Shown: one piece after another, positions 8,054-17,666 of the stretch
Layout: each line of letters opens with the position of its first letter
How positions within the stretch are numbered: position 1 is the stretch's first letter
Origin: Allopseudospirillum japonicum
Lineage (GTDB): Bacteria; Pseudomonadota; Gammaproteobacteria; Pseudomonadales; Halomonadaceae
Reading direction: 5' to 3'
Length of the DNA: 34,880 bases
Assembly: GCF_900108915.1 (NCBI RefSeq)
Contig: NZ_FNYH01000017.1
Span: 1-34,880 of the forward strand
Position numbers and translations under genes: made by a program
The notes under the pieces: generated by a model
Told to the model about the DNA's origin: nothing
Database searches by the model: none
Seen by the model: the letters and a program-made list of their open reading frames with translations, nothing else

Positions 8054-8704
8054 TTAATCTTTTTGTAACAGATAATCAATAACTTGAGTGACTTTTGCTT
8101 CCCCACCGGCGGAACCAATATCAATAAGATATTGGCCATCAACAATCACCGCAGGGACTCCCATCACACGGTAAGCGCGTACTTGTGCCGCTTGTTGGCG
8201 CAGTTGGCTTTCCACTCCAAAGGAATACAAAGTCTTTTTAAAGGTTTCTTTATCTACACCCAAATCAGCATAAAAGTCAGCTAAGGCTTGTTCCGAAGCC
8301 ATGGGTTGCCCTTCTTGGTGAATGTGATCAAACAAGAGCTTATGGGCTTTATCTTGGACGCCAAGGGCTTCACCGGCATGATAAGCACGCGCATGCAGTT
8401 CCCAAGAAGGATTCAGCACTGCGGGTAAATGGACAAAATGAACATCTGCGGGCAATTTTTGCGCCCAAGCACTGAGGTAAGGGTCTAAGCGATAGCAATG
8501 GGGGCAGCCATACCAAAATAAAGCAACCACCTCATGCTCACCTTCTGGCACTCGGGTTGCCACCGTTTGCGCTAAACGCTTGTATTCTTTGCCTTCTGTA
8601 TAGGTTTCGGCAGCAAGCGCTTGTGTACTTGTGCCGAGAAAGCTTGCGACAAGTGTGAGCGTGATGGCGGCCAAATGGGTGCGCCAAGAAACAGCAACTG
8701 ACAT
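8054..8704 (-). CDS. dsbA: Thiol:disulfide interchange protein DsbA
   Basis: DsbA introduces disulfide bonds into proteins entering the periplasm and is reoxidised by DsbB. The protein has 216 residues. A signal peptide covers about residues 1-32, ending at LAA. The active site is C67-P-H-C70 in FWYGCPHCY, the classic DsbA dipeptide, and the cis-proline is P184 in MGVPAVIV. The helical insert lies between these two. The ATG at 8704 is preferred over an upstream TTG because AAGGAGA lies 9 bases before it. It is a single-gene unit, divergent from dksA; no dsbB is seen. Confidence 0.95.
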   Translation of the reverse strand: MSVAVSWRTHLAAITLTLVASFLGTSTQALAAETYTEGKEYKRLAQTVATRVPEGEHEVVALFWYGCPHCYRLDPYLSAWAQKLPADVHFVHLPAVLNPSWELHARAYHAGEALGVQDKAHKLLFDHIHQEGQPMASEQALADFYADLGVDKETFKKTLYSFGVESQLRQQAAQVRAYRVMGVPAVIVDGQYLIDIGSAGGEAKVTQVIDYLLQKD

Positions 8705-8828
8705 GATAGAAGATCTCCTTAACAATAGAGGAAAGAAAATTGCGCTAGAATGCTAGCTTGATTTCCCAAGACGTCATAGCAAGGGCATCAAAAAAGCACC
8801 AGCTTGGTGTCAAATTTTTGCGCAAAAG

Positions 8829-8855
8829 TTGCATTTGCAGGCTATTTCCTATAAA
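8829..8855 (+). promoter_or_regulatory. Possible dksA promoter
   Basis: TTGCAT and TATAAA are separated by 15 bases, shorter than ideal. They would start a leader of about 120 bases that includes the two hairpins before dksA. Confidence 0.35.
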
Positions 8856-8884
8856 TAAGCAAAACTCTTAAGCTAGGTGCACAT

Positions 8885-8936
8885 CCTTGTGGGCCTAGTT
8901 CACAAGGCTAGAAAACTGATGCAGCTCAGGTTTTCT
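8885..8936 (+). promoter_or_regulatory. Two consecutive stem-loops in the dksA leader
   Basis: Hairpin 1 pairs CCTTGTG (8885-8891) with CACAAGG (8901-8907) around a 9-base loop. Hairpin 2 pairs AGAAAACTGA (8910-8919) with TCAGGTTTTCT (8926-8936) around a 6-base loop with one bulged base. Neither is followed by a T tract, and the ribosome site AGGGGG lies 35 bases further on. They look like a folded 5' leader rather than a terminator. Confidence 0.55.
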
Positions 8937-8982
8937 GGTGACCTCTCCCATAAAGGGACGGATCAATATAGGGGGCAGCCGT

Positions 8983-9420
8983 ATGCCACAGACACAAGAA
9001 CACATCGACATTTTGCAAAAATTTACGCCTTATCAAGCGAAGAAAGATGAGGAGTATATGAATGAGCAACAGTTAGCGCATTTCCGGCAAATTTTGCAGT
9101 CTTGGAAGCAAGAACTACAAGATGAAATGACGCGCACTGTGCAACATATGCAAGAAGGCGTGATGAATCTGCCTGATCCTGCAGATCGTGCGACGCAAGA
9201 AGAGGAGTTTAGCTTAGAGTTACGTGCGCGTGATCGTGAACGCCGTTTGCTTCGTAAAATTAACAGTGCGCTAGATCGTCTAGAAAAAGATGACTATGGC
9301 TACTGTGATGAGTGTGGCGTAGAAATTGGTATTCGTCGTCTTGAAGCACGTCCAACGGCAACTTTGTGTGTGGACTGCAAGAGTTTAGCAGAAATTAAAG
9401 AACGTCAGTTAGGTAAGTGA
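8983..9420 (+). CDS. dksA: RNA polymerase-binding transcription factor DksA
   Basis: DksA enters the secondary channel of RNA polymerase and, with ppGpp, lowers rRNA transcription and raises amino-acid gene expression. From the ATG at 8983 it has 145 residues (E. coli 151). This start is preferred over the upstream GTG at 8938 because AGGGGG lies 7-8 bases before it. The coiled coil contains EEYMNEQQLAHFRQIL and the tip motif DPADRAT, which keeps both aspartates needed for polymerase action. The zinc finger is complete: CDEC, then CVDC after GVEIGIRRLEARPTATL. gluQ follows, as in E. coli. Confidence 0.97.
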   Translation: MPQTQEHIDILQKFTPYQAKKDEEYMNEQQLAHFRQILQSWKQELQDEMTRTVQHMQEGVMNLPDPADRATQEEEFSLELRARDRERRLLRKINSALDRLEKDDYGYCDECGVEIGIRRLEARPTATLCVDCKSLAEIKERQLGK

Positions 9421-9448
9421 TCTTAACCTAAAAACGTGCTTACGACCT

Positions 9449-9480
9449 AGGCAAGGTGGATCTGCCTTGCCTTTTATTTC
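9449..9480 (+). terminator. Intrinsic terminator after dksA
   Basis: AGGCAAGG and CCTTGCCT form a perfect 8-bp stem around an 8-base loop, followed by TTTATTTC. It separates dksA from gluQ; readthrough is possible because gluQ has no clear promoter. Confidence 0.82.
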
Positions 9481-9507
9481 CTTGTTTAAAACCCTTCTTT
9501 GTTCCCT

Positions 9508-10422
9508 ATGTGGCGTTCATCTGTAACTTATCCCTTGCCTCTCCCTGATCAAGGGTATCGTGGCCGCTTTGCCCCTACGCCATCAGGACCTTTGCATTTT
9601 GGTTCTCTTGTCACCGCCCTTGCCAGTTACTTAGATGCGAAGGCCCATCAAGGGCTTTGGTATGTACGTATTGAAGATCTCGACCCACCGCGAGAACAAG
9701 CAGGGGCTGCGGCCGATATTTTACGTACGTTGGAAGCTTTTGGCCTGTATTGGGATGGCGAAGTTGTGTACCAAAGCCAGCGCCAAGCCCTGTATGCAGA
9801 GTGTATGCACACGCTCATACAGCAGCAAGATGCCTTCGCTTGTACTTGCTCACGTAAACAATTAGCTGGATATGCTATCTACCCAGGTTGGTGTTTGCAG
9901 CAGGTGGCGGATACTTCTCAACCACATGCATGGCGTTTGCGGATGCCTGAACAAACTTGTGAGGTACAAATTCAGGATCGATGCCAAGGTGTATACACTT
10001 GGGATCTTAGCCAGCTGACCTCTGTGGTTTTGCAACGCAAAGATGGGCCTTATGCTTATCAGCTTGCAGTGACCTTTGATGATGCGGCGCAAGGGATGAC
10101 CCATATTGTGCGTGGCAGTGACTTATTAACAAGTACCCCTTGGCAAATTGATTTGCAACACCGCCTAGGTTATCGACAACCCCAATATTTGCATTTACCT
10201 GTCGTTTTAGCAGCCAATGGGCAAAAGCTCAGTAAGCAAAACCATGCCCCCGCTTTGATACCAGCACAGGCGCCCCAGTTGCTCTATCAGGCTTTACATC
10301 TTTTAGGTCAAGCACCTGATCCACACATGCAATCGGCACGCATTGATGAGATTTTACCCATTGCTATCAAAAATTGGCAACCACAAGCCATCCCTAGGGT
10401 TTTAAGCCTATATCAGAGGTAA
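9508..10422 (+). CDS. gluQ: Glutamyl-queuosine tRNA(Asp) synthetase
   Basis: GluQ (YadB) activates glutamate without tRNA and transfers it to the queuosine base at position 34 of tRNA-Asp. It is a paralogue of the catalytic half of glutamyl-tRNA synthetase and lacks the anticodon-binding domain, which fits the 304 residues. The HIGH-like motif is in RFAPTPSGPLHFGSL and the KMSKS-like motif is KLSKQN. Zinc ligands are the Cys residues in CTCS and the Tyr/Cys pair in YPGWC. The ATG at 9508 is used; an in-frame TTG nine bases upstream is possible, and neither has a good ribosome site. dksA-gluQ adjacency supports the call. Confidence 0.93.
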   Translation: MWRSSVTYPLPLPDQGYRGRFAPTPSGPLHFGSLVTALASYLDAKAHQGLWYVRIEDLDPPREQAGAAADILRTLEAFGLYWDGEVVYQSQRQALYAECMHTLIQQQDAFACTCSRKQLAGYAIYPGWCLQQVADTSQPHAWRLRMPEQTCEVQIQDRCQGVYTWDLSQLTSVVLQRKDGPYAYQLAVTFDDAAQGMTHIVRGSDLLTSTPWQIDLQHRLGYRQPQYLHLPVVLAANGQKLSKQNHAPALIPAQAPQLLYQALHLLGQAPDPHMQSARIDEILPIAIKNWQPQAIPRVLSLYQR

Positions 10423-10480
10423 ATCTGGTAAGATAAGATTTTAATTTTTCTGTGTAATCTGCTGTGAGGCGCACTTAGCT

Positions 10481-13318
10481 ATGCAAAAAACTTACCAACC
10501 CGAAGCGATTGAAAAGCACTGGTATACACAGTGGGAGACAAATAACCACTTTGCGCCCAGTGGACAAGGGTCCCCCTATTGCATCATGATCCCGCCGCCG
10601 AATGTCACAGGTAGCTTACATATGGGGCATGCATTCCAAGATACCCTGATGGATACCCTAACACGTTGGCAACGGATGCAGGGTAAAAATACTTTATGGC
10701 AAGTAGGGACCGATCACGCAGGGATTGCCACCCAAATGGTGGTTGAACGTAAATTGGCTGCAGAAAGTGGACAAACGCGCCACCAACTAGGGCGGGAAAC
10801 TTTCTTAGATAAAGTCTGGCAGTGGAAAGCGGAGTCTGGCGGGACAATTACCCGGCAATTACGCCGTATGGGCGCATCGGTTGATTGGAGCCGTGAGCGC
10901 TTTACTATGGATGATGGTTTTTACAAAGCAGTGCAAGAAGTCTTTGTGCGTTTGCATGAAGAAGGTTTGATTTATCGTGGTAAGCGTTTAGTCAATTGGG
11001 ACCCTGTGCTACATACTGCCATTTCTGATTTGGAAGTGGAAAACCGTGATCAGCAAGGTCATATTTGGCATTTGAAATATCCATTAGCTGAAGGTGCTAC
11101 CACGGCTGAAGGTAAAAATTATTTAGTCGTTGCAACCACGCGTCCGGAAACCCTATTAGGGGATACTTGTGTTGCCGTACATCCTGAAGATGAGCGTTAT
11201 CAAAATCTGATAGGTCACTATGTGGATCTGCCTTTGGTCGGGCGTCGCTTGCCCATTATTGCAGATACCTATGTGGATCGAGAATTTGGCACTGGCTGTG
11301 TCAAAATTACCCCAGCGCATGACTTTAATGATTACGAAGTGGGTAAACGTCATCAACAAGTGTTAATTAATGTGATGACGCCGGAGGCAAAAATTCGTGC
11401 GCAAGCGCAGATCTTTACTCTAACCGGAGAGGCTGTCACGGATGTGGATGCTAGCTTGCCAGCCGCTTATGCGGGGTTAGATCGTTTTGAAGCTCGTGAG
11501 CGTATTGTAGCTGATTTAGAAGCGCAAGGCTTGCTAGAAAAAATCGAAGCCCATGCAAATAAGGTACCTTATGGTGATCGTTCTGGGGTGGTGATTGAGC
11601 CTTTATTAACAGATCAATGGTTTGTCAAAATTGCGCCTTTAGCAGAACCAGCGATTAAAGCGGTAGAAGAAGGCCAGATTCAATTTGTACCTAAGCAATA
11701 CGAAAATATGTATTTTGCTTGGATGCGGGATATTCAAGACTGGTGTATTTCACGCCAATTGTGGTGGGGACACAGAATTCCGGCTTGGTATGATGAGCAA
11801 GGCACCCCTTATGTCGGGCGCACAGAAGCTGAAGTCCGTGCGAAATATCAACTAGGTGAAGAAATCCAATTACATCAAGATGAGGATGTATTGGATACTT
11901 GGTTTAGTTCAGCACTTTGGACTTTTGGCACCCTGGGTTGGCCAGAGCAAACGCCTGAGCTTAAGACCTTCCACCCAACGGATGTTTTGGTCACTGGCTT
12001 TGATATTATTTTCTTCTGGGTCGCGCGTATGATTATGATGACCTTGAAGTTTACCGGTGAAGTGCCCTTTAAAACCGTATACGTCCACGGTTTGGTGCGC
12101 GATAGCCAAGGGCAGAAAATGTCCAAATCCAAAGGGAATGTACTAGATCCTTTGGATATTATTGATGGTATCAAGTTAGAAACCTTAGTGACCAAACGCA
12201 CTCAAGGCATGATGCAGCCACAATTAGCGCAAAAAATCGAAAAAGCTACGCGCAAAGAATTTGCCGAAGGCATCGAAGCGCATGGCACAGATGCGCTGCG
12301 TTATACCTTCTTATCCTTGGCGACCACAGGCCGAGATATCAAGTTTGATATGGGCCGCCTTGAAGGTTACCGCAATTTCTGTAATAAATTGTGGAATGCT
12401 GCGCGTTATGTGTTGATGAATACGGAAGGTCAAGACTGTGCACAAGCTGGCGGCGAATGTACTTATTCCTTGGCAGATCGCTGGATTCAAGCGCGTTTGC
12501 AACAAACTGAAATCCAAGTCAATCAAGCTTTGCAAGATTTCCGTTTTGATCTGGCGGCGCAAGCACTCTATGAATTTATCTGGAATGAATACTGTGATTG
12601 GTATTTAGAGCTCTCTAAACCTGTTTTATGGGATGAGGATGCTTCTGAGGCGCAACTAAGAGGCACGCGCGCAACGCTAGTGCAGGTTTTAGAAGCCATC
12701 TTGCGTCTTGCGCATCCGATGATGCCTTATATTACGGAAGAAATTTGGCAAAAAGTTGCGCCTTTAGCCGGTTGTGCCGGCGAAACCTTGATGACGCAAG
12801 CTTGGCCAAGTGCCGATGTCAGTAAAATCGATGAACAAGCCATTGCCGATATTGAATGGTTGCAAGCTGTCATTTTGGCAGTGCGTAATCTGCGTGGGGA
12901 AATGAATATTCCACCTGGTAAGGCGTTGGATGTACTCCTGCGTCAAGGAGATGTGCAAGATGCTCGTCGTTTACAAGAAAATCAACGCTTTTTGCAGAAA
13001 TTAGCCAAGCTTGCCAGTGTACGTTGGTTAGCAGAAGCAGAGGAAGTACCGCCTGCGGTTACTCAAGTAGTGGGGACAATGGAAGTTTTAGTCCCTATGG
13101 CGGGCTTGGTCGATAAAGCCGCGGAACAGGCACGTTTGCATAAAGAAATCCAGCGCTTACAACAAGAAATCCAGCGCGTGCAAACCAAGCTTACTAATCC
13201 GAACTTTGTCGATAAGGCACCGGCGGCTGTGGTTGCTAAAGAACAAGCAAAACTGGATGATGCTCGTCAGGTAGAACAAAAACTCACCGAGCAGTTGCAG
13301 AAAATCAGCGCACTCTAA
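10481..13318 (+). CDS. valS: Valyl-tRNA synthetase
   Basis: ValS charges tRNA-Val and edits misactivated threonine. The 945 residues are normal for the bacterial enzyme. The HIGH motif is in [15 protein letters not shown], near residue 45. The CP1 editing domain follows, with [22 protein letters not shown] and [24 protein letters not shown] is intact in [14 protein letters not shown]. The anticodon-binding domain contains [28 protein letters not shown]-terminal coiled coil (about residues 880-945, [16 protein letters not shown]) contacts the tRNA. The usual partner holC is not upstream; gluQ is, 58 bases away. Confidence 0.98.
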   Translation: MQKTYQPEAIEKHWYTQWETNNHFAPSGQGSPYCIMIPPPNVTGSLHMGHAFQDTLMDTLTRWQRMQGKNTLWQVGTDHAGIATQMVVERKLAAESGQTRHQLGRETFLDKVWQWKAESGGTITRQLRRMGASVDWSRERFTMDDGFYKAVQEVFVRLHEEGLIYRGKRLVNWDPVLHTAISDLEVENRDQQGHIWHLKYPLAEGATTAEGKNYLVVATTRPETLLGDTCVAVHPEDERYQNLIGHYVDLPLVGRRLPIIADTYVDREFGTGCVKITPAHDFNDYEVGKRHQQVLINVMTPEAKIRAQAQIFTLTGEAVTDVDASLPAAYAGLDRFEARERIVADLEAQGLLEKIEAHANKVPYGDRSGVVIEPLLTDQWFVKIAPLAEPAIKAVEEGQIQFVPKQYENMYFAWMRDIQDWCISRQLWWGHRIPAWYDEQGTPYVGRTEAEVRAKYQLGEEIQLHQDEDVLDTWFSSALWTFGTLGWPEQTPELKTFHPTDVLVTGFDIIFFWVARMIMMTLKFTGEVPFKTVYVHGLVRDSQGQKMSKSKGNVLDPLDIIDGIKLETLVTKRTQGMMQPQLAQKIEKATRKEFAEGIEAHGTDALRYTFLSLATTGRDIKFDMGRLEGYRNFCNKLWNAARYVLMNTEGQDCAQAGGECTYSLADRWIQARLQQTEIQVNQALQDFRFDLAAQALYEFIWNEYCDWYLELSKPVLWDEDASEAQLRGTRATLVQVLEAILRLAHPMMPYITEEIWQKVAPLAGCAGETLMTQAWPSADVSKIDEQAIADIEWLQAVILAVRNLRGEMNIPPGKALDVLLRQGDVQDARRLQENQRFLQKLAKLASVRWLAEAEEVPPAVTQVVGTMEVLVPMAGLVDKAAEQARLHKEIQRLQQEIQRVQTKLTNPNFVDKAPAAVVAKEQAKLDDARQVEQKLTEQLQKISAL

Positions 13319-13419
13319 GTGAACGCAAATTGCAAATCAAGGTGGGCACAAGTGGCCCACCTTATGTAATAACGCAAGCTTGCGTGTGCAAGATTCGCTT
13401 CCTAGGTATGAGGGTGTTT

Positions 13420-14394
13420 ATGGCTCGCAATCTTCTTTCTAGACTAGGCACAGGGGTATTGGTGCTTAGCATTTTAGGCTTGTTGGTCGGCTGTATGCAA
13501 AAGCCCCAACCTATTTTAAAAATAGGGGCTAATCATTGGCCTGGCTATGCCCCCTTGTATCTTGCAGATGAACAAGGCCACCTGCAACGAGAGCAGATTC
13601 AGTTGGTAGAATATCCCAGCACCTTAGCAGTGATGCGTGCTTTGCGTAATGGGATTTTAGATGCTGCAGCTGTCACTTTAGATGAAGCCTTATTGTTGGC
13701 TGATTCTGGATTAGCTTTAGATATTTTATTAGTTGCGGATGTTTCCTTAGGTGCTGACTTATTAATTAGCCAACCAGACTTGACCCGTGCACAAGATTTA
13801 AAAGGAAAAAAAATTGGCGTAGAGGCGACGGCACTAGGTGGATATTTATTAAAACGCTTTTTAACTCTCAATCAATTAAATCCTGATGATGTTCATGTGG
13901 TTACCTTACCTGTGAATAAACATATGCAAGCATTTGCAGAAAAAAAAGTAGATGCTGTGATTACTTTTGCTTCGGAAGTCGCCCATTTAGCAGCAGAAAC
14001 CCAATATCAGGTATTATTTGATACTCGGGATATTCCCAACGAAGTGGTCGATATTTTAGTGATTCGGCGTCAAGAAAATCAGGCATGGGAAAGCCATATT
14101 CAAGCCCTGTTAACTGCTTGGTTCCAAGCTTTGACCTTATGGGAGTTACAGCCTTATCAACAAGACGCTGCTTTAATGCGGCGTTTAAATATTAATGCGG
14201 CTGCGTTAAAAGAAAGTCTACAAGGGATGCAAATGGGCACTTTGGCGCTCAATCGCACCTTGCTTACGCAAGGCCAACTAGAGGCGAGCTTACAAAAAGT
14301 ACGCACTTATCTTTATCAGCAAGGACGTTTGCTAAATCCAAAAGCTGATTTAGGCGTGATTGAAACGGGTTTACTTGAGCAAGTGGAGCGCTAG
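13420..14394 (+). CDS. NMT1/SsuA-like periplasmic binding lipoprotein, probable sensor partner of the next gene
   Basis: This 325-residue protein resembles the NMT1/THI5/SsuA binding proteins of ABC importers for sulfonates, nitrate or thiamine precursors. A lipoprotein signal ends in GLLVGC with C25 as lipid site. The binding fold starts with LKIGANHWPGYAPLYLADEQG and includes ALRNGILDAAAVTLDEALLL and DLKGKKIGVEATALGGYLL, typical of the family. No permease or ATPase gene is nearby. Instead the stop is followed after two bases by the start of a membrane GGDEF-EAL protein, so a signalling role is more likely than transport. The ATG at 13420 is preferred to 13408 because GAGGG lies 6-7 bases before it. 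The ligand cannot be predicted. Confidence 0.85.
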   Translation: MARNLLSRLGTGVLVLSILGLLVGCMQKPQPILKIGANHWPGYAPLYLADEQGHLQREQIQLVEYPSTLAVMRALRNGILDAAAVTLDEALLLADSGLALDILLVADVSLGADLLISQPDLTRAQDLKGKKIGVEATALGGYLLKRFLTLNQLNPDDVHVVTLPVNKHMQAFAEKKVDAVITFASEVAHLAAETQYQVLFDTRDIPNEVVDILVIRRQENQAWESHIQALLTAWFQALTLWELQPYQQDAALMRRLNINAAALKESLQGMQMGTLALNRTLLTQGQLEASLQKVRTYLYQQGRLLNPKADLGVIETGLLEQVER

Positions 14395-14396
14395 TT

Positions 14397-16811
14397 ATGT
14401 GGGCATCACTGTCATTACGTTGGAAATTTCCTGCCCTCTTATTAAGTACGGGTTTGTTTTTTGCCTTATATCTATTTGTGTTTCATATTCCGCAAAGTAT
14501 TTCTAATACTGGCTATCAGTGGTTAAGCACTGTGCATCAGATGTTGGCTTTGCAACAAGGCAGTTTTAATGACCATTTGCGTGCAGGGCGTTTTGCGGAT
14601 TTGGAAATGGAATTAGCCGATTTAGGCACCATTGAAGGCATTCAATGGGCTTTTGTTGCCGATGCACATAACCAAGTACAGGCTTCAACCCGTTTAGCTT
14701 GGCGTGGTCAAAAGATTAATGAATTAAATTTATTACAATTTGATGCAAGTTATTTAAATAAAACCCGTGCGAGTGGACGTCATCAGCTGCAAAAAATCGG
14801 TACCCATACTTATTTATCTTATTATCCATTACGTCAACAAAGTTACACCCTAGCTGCTGATAGTGTGCTGGTTGTGCGTTTGGATTTTAGTTATTTAATG
14901 AAAAACGTACAGTATGCCGCTGTCGTACAAGCGCTGGAAGCAATTGGGGTGTTAGTGGCGCTGGCTTTGGTATTGATGGTGCTGATTCATCGTTGGATTA
15001 CCCAGCGTCTTGCTAAAATTGATACCTGTGCGGTGTCTGTCTCACAAGGTCGCTATGAAGCGCGCGTCCATTTTGATGGGCAAGATGAAATTAGCCAGCT
15101 TGCCACGACCTTTAATGAGCTTGCCGAGCAGATCCAAGCCGAACGTCAGCGCATTGTAGAAAGTGAGCAGAGAATGCGTGCTATTTTGACCAGCTCACCT
15201 GATGCCATTATTGTGGTCAACGCGAGTTTGACGATTACCAATAGCAATCCTGCGGCACAGCAATTATTTGGTTTAGCACCTGCCCAGTTACATCAAAAGC
15301 CTCTAGCCGAGTTATTAAGCCCCTTGCCAAATTTGCATCCACAAACGTATCACCAAGAAACACGTACGAGCACACAAGAAAGTCTTGGCGTGCATGTGAG
15401 TGGGGTGAACTTTGATGCCGAGGTCACCAGTGCTGCCGCTGAAGTGGATGGGAATCCACACTTTATTTTAATTGTGCGTGATGTCAGTGAGCGCAAACGT
15501 ACGCAAGCAAAACTAGATTATCTGGCGTATCACGATATTCTCACCAGCGCACATAATCGCACGTATTTACTGACATGTTTAGAGCGCGTCCTTAACCAAA
15601 CACCCGCGCCCACTTTGGCTCTTTTGTATATCGATTTGGATCATTTTAAGACGATTAATGACAGTCTCGGTCATGAATTAGGTGATGAGTTGCTCTGCGC
15701 TGTTGCTGATCGTTTGGGCACTTTTGTAGAAATTGACGGTGTATTGGCACGTTTAAGTGGCGATGATTTTGTACTTTTCGTCCAAGGTGAGCTAGATCAA
15801 GCCAGTGTGAATACCTTAGCCAATCGGGTGCTCAATGCCTTTGAATTACCTTTTGAGTTAAGAGGGTATGATCTCTTTTTAACTGTGAGTATCGGGATCA
15901 CTTTACATAAGAAAACCCACTTAGGTGCGCGTCAGTTATTAAAAGAAGCTGATTTGGCCATGTATGAGGCCAAACGCCTTGGGCGTTCAACCGCATGTTT
16001 TTATGATATGAAGCTGGCCGCTGCGTTAGAAGAGCGCATGGCACTGGAAAATGAATTGCGCCAAGCCTTAATGAATGGCGAGTTTGAGTTATTTTATCAA
16101 CCGCAAATTAGCGTAAGTGACACACAGTGTGCTGTTGTCGAGGCCTTATTGCGCTGGCATTCTCCAGCGCGAGGTGTGGTCTCCCCTGTGGTTTTTATTC
16201 CTGTATTGGAAGAGACAGGGATGATTTTAGAAGTCACTGCTTGGGTTCTGCGCCAGTCTTGCCGCCAAGCAAAAATCTGGCGTCAACAAGGGATTAATCT
16301 GCGTATTTCGGTCAATTTATCCGCGCTAGATTTCCGGCAAACGGATTTGGTTAGCCGCATTGAACAGATTTTACAAGATGAAGCTGTGCAGGCAGATTGG
16401 ATCGAATTGGAAATTACCGAAAGCGCATTGCTGGATGATATTGACCGTACTTTGTGCATTTTGCACCAGTTGAAAGAATTAGGCTTGAGCGTGCTGATGG
16501 ATGATTTTGGTACAGGCTATTCTTCTTTAAGTTACTTAAAGCGTTTTCCTTTTGATGGCTTGAAAATTGACCGTAACTTTGTGAAAGATTTGCCAGAAGA
16601 TACCAGTGATGCCGCTTTAGTCTCTGCGGTATTGGCCATGGCCAAGGCGATGGGCTTAGATGTGGTTGCAGAAGGGGTCGAAACCGTCGAACAACAACAA
16701 ATGCTCGCTGATTTGGGCTGTCCACGTTTGCAAGGGTATTTGTTTAGTCGGCCCGTGAGTGCACAGGAATTGCTGGCATTGGATATGTTTACAACCTACC
16801 CAACCCCTTAA
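14397..16811 (+). CDS. Membrane HAMP-PAS-GGDEF-EAL c-di-GMP signalling protein
   Basis: This 804-residue inner-membrane sensor has, in order, a first membrane helix (about 10-30), a periplasmic domain (about 35-172), a second helix (about 178-197), HAMP (about 198-250), PAS (about 255-370), GGDEF (about 375-540) and EAL (about 555-795). The cyclase signature reads RLSGDDF instead of RLGGDEF, so cyclase activity is doubtful. The EAL half is complete: VEALLRW, SVNLS, EITES, MDDFGTGYSS, LKIDR, EGVET and LQGYLF. The likely net effect is c-di-GMP breakdown, controlled by the preceding lipoprotein. The start is two bases after that gene's stop, which implies coupled translation. aroE follows after 18 bases but has its own ribosome site. 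Confidence 0.93.
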   Translation: MWASLSLRWKFPALLLSTGLFFALYLFVFHIPQSISNTGYQWLSTVHQMLALQQGSFNDHLRAGRFADLEMELADLGTIEGIQWAFVADAHNQVQASTRLAWRGQKINELNLLQFDASYLNKTRASGRHQLQKIGTHTYLSYYPLRQQSYTLAADSVLVVRLDFSYLMKNVQYAAVVQALEAIGVLVALALVLMVLIHRWITQRLAKIDTCAVSVSQGRYEARVHFDGQDEISQLATTFNELAEQIQAERQRIVESEQRMRAILTSSPDAIIVVNASLTITNSNPAAQQLFGLAPAQLHQKPLAELLSPLPNLHPQTYHQETRTSTQESLGVHVSGVNFDAEVTSAAAEVDGNPHFILIVRDVSERKRTQAKLDYLAYHDILTSAHNRTYLLTCLERVLNQTPAPTLALLYIDLDHFKTINDSLGHELGDELLCAVADRLGTFVEIDGVLARLSGDDFVLFVQGELDQASVNTLANRVLNAFELPFELRGYDLFLTVSIGITLHKKTHLGARQLLKEADLAMYEAKRLGRSTACFYDMKLAAALEERMALENELRQALMNGEFELFYQPQISVSDTQCAVVEALLRWHSPARGVVSPVVFIPVLEETGMILEVTAWVLRQSCRQAKIWRQQGINLRISVNLSALDFRQTDLVSRIEQILQDEAVQADWIELEITESALLDDIDRTLCILHQLKELGLSVLMDDFGTGYSSLSYLKRFPFDGLKIDRNFVKDLPEDTSDAALVSAVLAMAKAMGLDVVAEGVETVEQQQMLADLGCPRLQGYLFSRPVSAQELLALDMFTTYPTP

Positions 16812-16829
16812 TGATCAAGGAAATGTGTT

Positions 16830-17666
16830 ATGGATCAGTATGCTGTTTTTGGTCATCCGATAGCCCATAGTCGCTCACCACAAATCCACCGAATGTTTGC
16901 TCAGCAAACCCAGGAAAACCTAGAATATCAGGCTATTTTAGCGCCGTTAGAAGGATTTGCAGCCAGTTGGCGTACTTTTGTGGCTCAAGGTGGATGTGGT
17001 GCGAATGTCACTGTGCCTTTTAAGCAAGAGGCGCTCAGTGTCTGTGATACCTTATCGACACGTGCCCAGCAAGCGCAGGCAGTCAATACCCTGATTGTGG
17101 ATCAGCAAAGTGGTCAAGTACAAGGGGATAATACTGATGGTGTCGGCTTGGTACGGGATATTCAAACCCATCTCAACTATAGCCTAGCCAATAAGCGTGT
17201 ACTGATTTTGGGCGCTGGTGGTGCAGTGCGTGGCATCATCCAGCCTTTGTTAGAACAAGGGGTGCACACTTTGCATATTGCCAATCGGACCCCGCAAAAA
17301 GCCCAGGCTTTAGTGGTAGCCTTTACTGGTCCCTTGAGTGCAAGTGCTTTGGATACTCTAGATCAGATGGCGGCCTTTGATGTGGTGATCAATGCAACGT
17401 CTGCGAGTTTAAGTGGCCAAATGCCCACTTTGCCAGCGAGCTTACTCACAACAAAAAGTCTTGCGTATGATCTGGTCTATAGCGCACAGGCCACGCCCTT
17501 TATGCAATGGGCGCAGCAAGCAGGTGCAGGCCAGGTCGCAGATGGTTTGGGGATGTTGGTTGAGCAAGCTGCGGAAGCCTTTTATCTATGGCGACAAGTG
17601 CGCCCGCACAGCGCACCTGTGTTAGCGGCTTTACGTGCGCAATTAAGCGCCAACCAAGGCAAGTAA
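16830..17666 (+). CDS. aroE: Shikimate dehydrogenase
   Basis: AroE reduces 3-dehydroshikimate to shikimate with NADPH in the aromatic amino-acid pathway. It has 278 residues, the normal size. The substrate domain shows YAVFGHPIAHSRSPQIH and NVTVPFK with the catalytic lysine; the partner aspartate is in GDNTDGVGL. The nucleotide loop is GAGGAVRGI. Conserved Gln in VEQAAEAFYLWR closes the substrate site. AAGGAA precedes the ATG. Its last 24 bases overlap the 3' end of the convergent large gene, so the two reading frames share DNA at their C-terminal codons. Confidence 0.96.
   Translation: MDQYAVFGHPIAHSRSPQIHRMFAQQTQENLEYQAILAPLEGFAASWRTFVAQGGCGANVTVPFKQEALSVCDTLSTRAQQAQAVNTLIVDQQSGQVQGDNTDGVGLVRDIQTHLNYSLANKRVLILGAGGAVRGIIQPLLEQGVHTLHIANRTPQKAQALVVAFTGPLSASALDTLDQMAAFDVVINATSASLSGQMPTLPASLLTTKSLAYDLVYSAQATPFMQWAQQAGAGQVADGLGMLVEQAAEAFYLWRQVRPHSAPVLAALRAQLSANQGK

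Noticed and set aside
8804-8817. CACCA-GCT-TGGTG hairpin followed by TCAAA, resembling an IS right end
   Set aside because: The stem has only 5 bp, lacks the C/G-rich core and the GTCA(A/G) context is partly formed by the stem itself.
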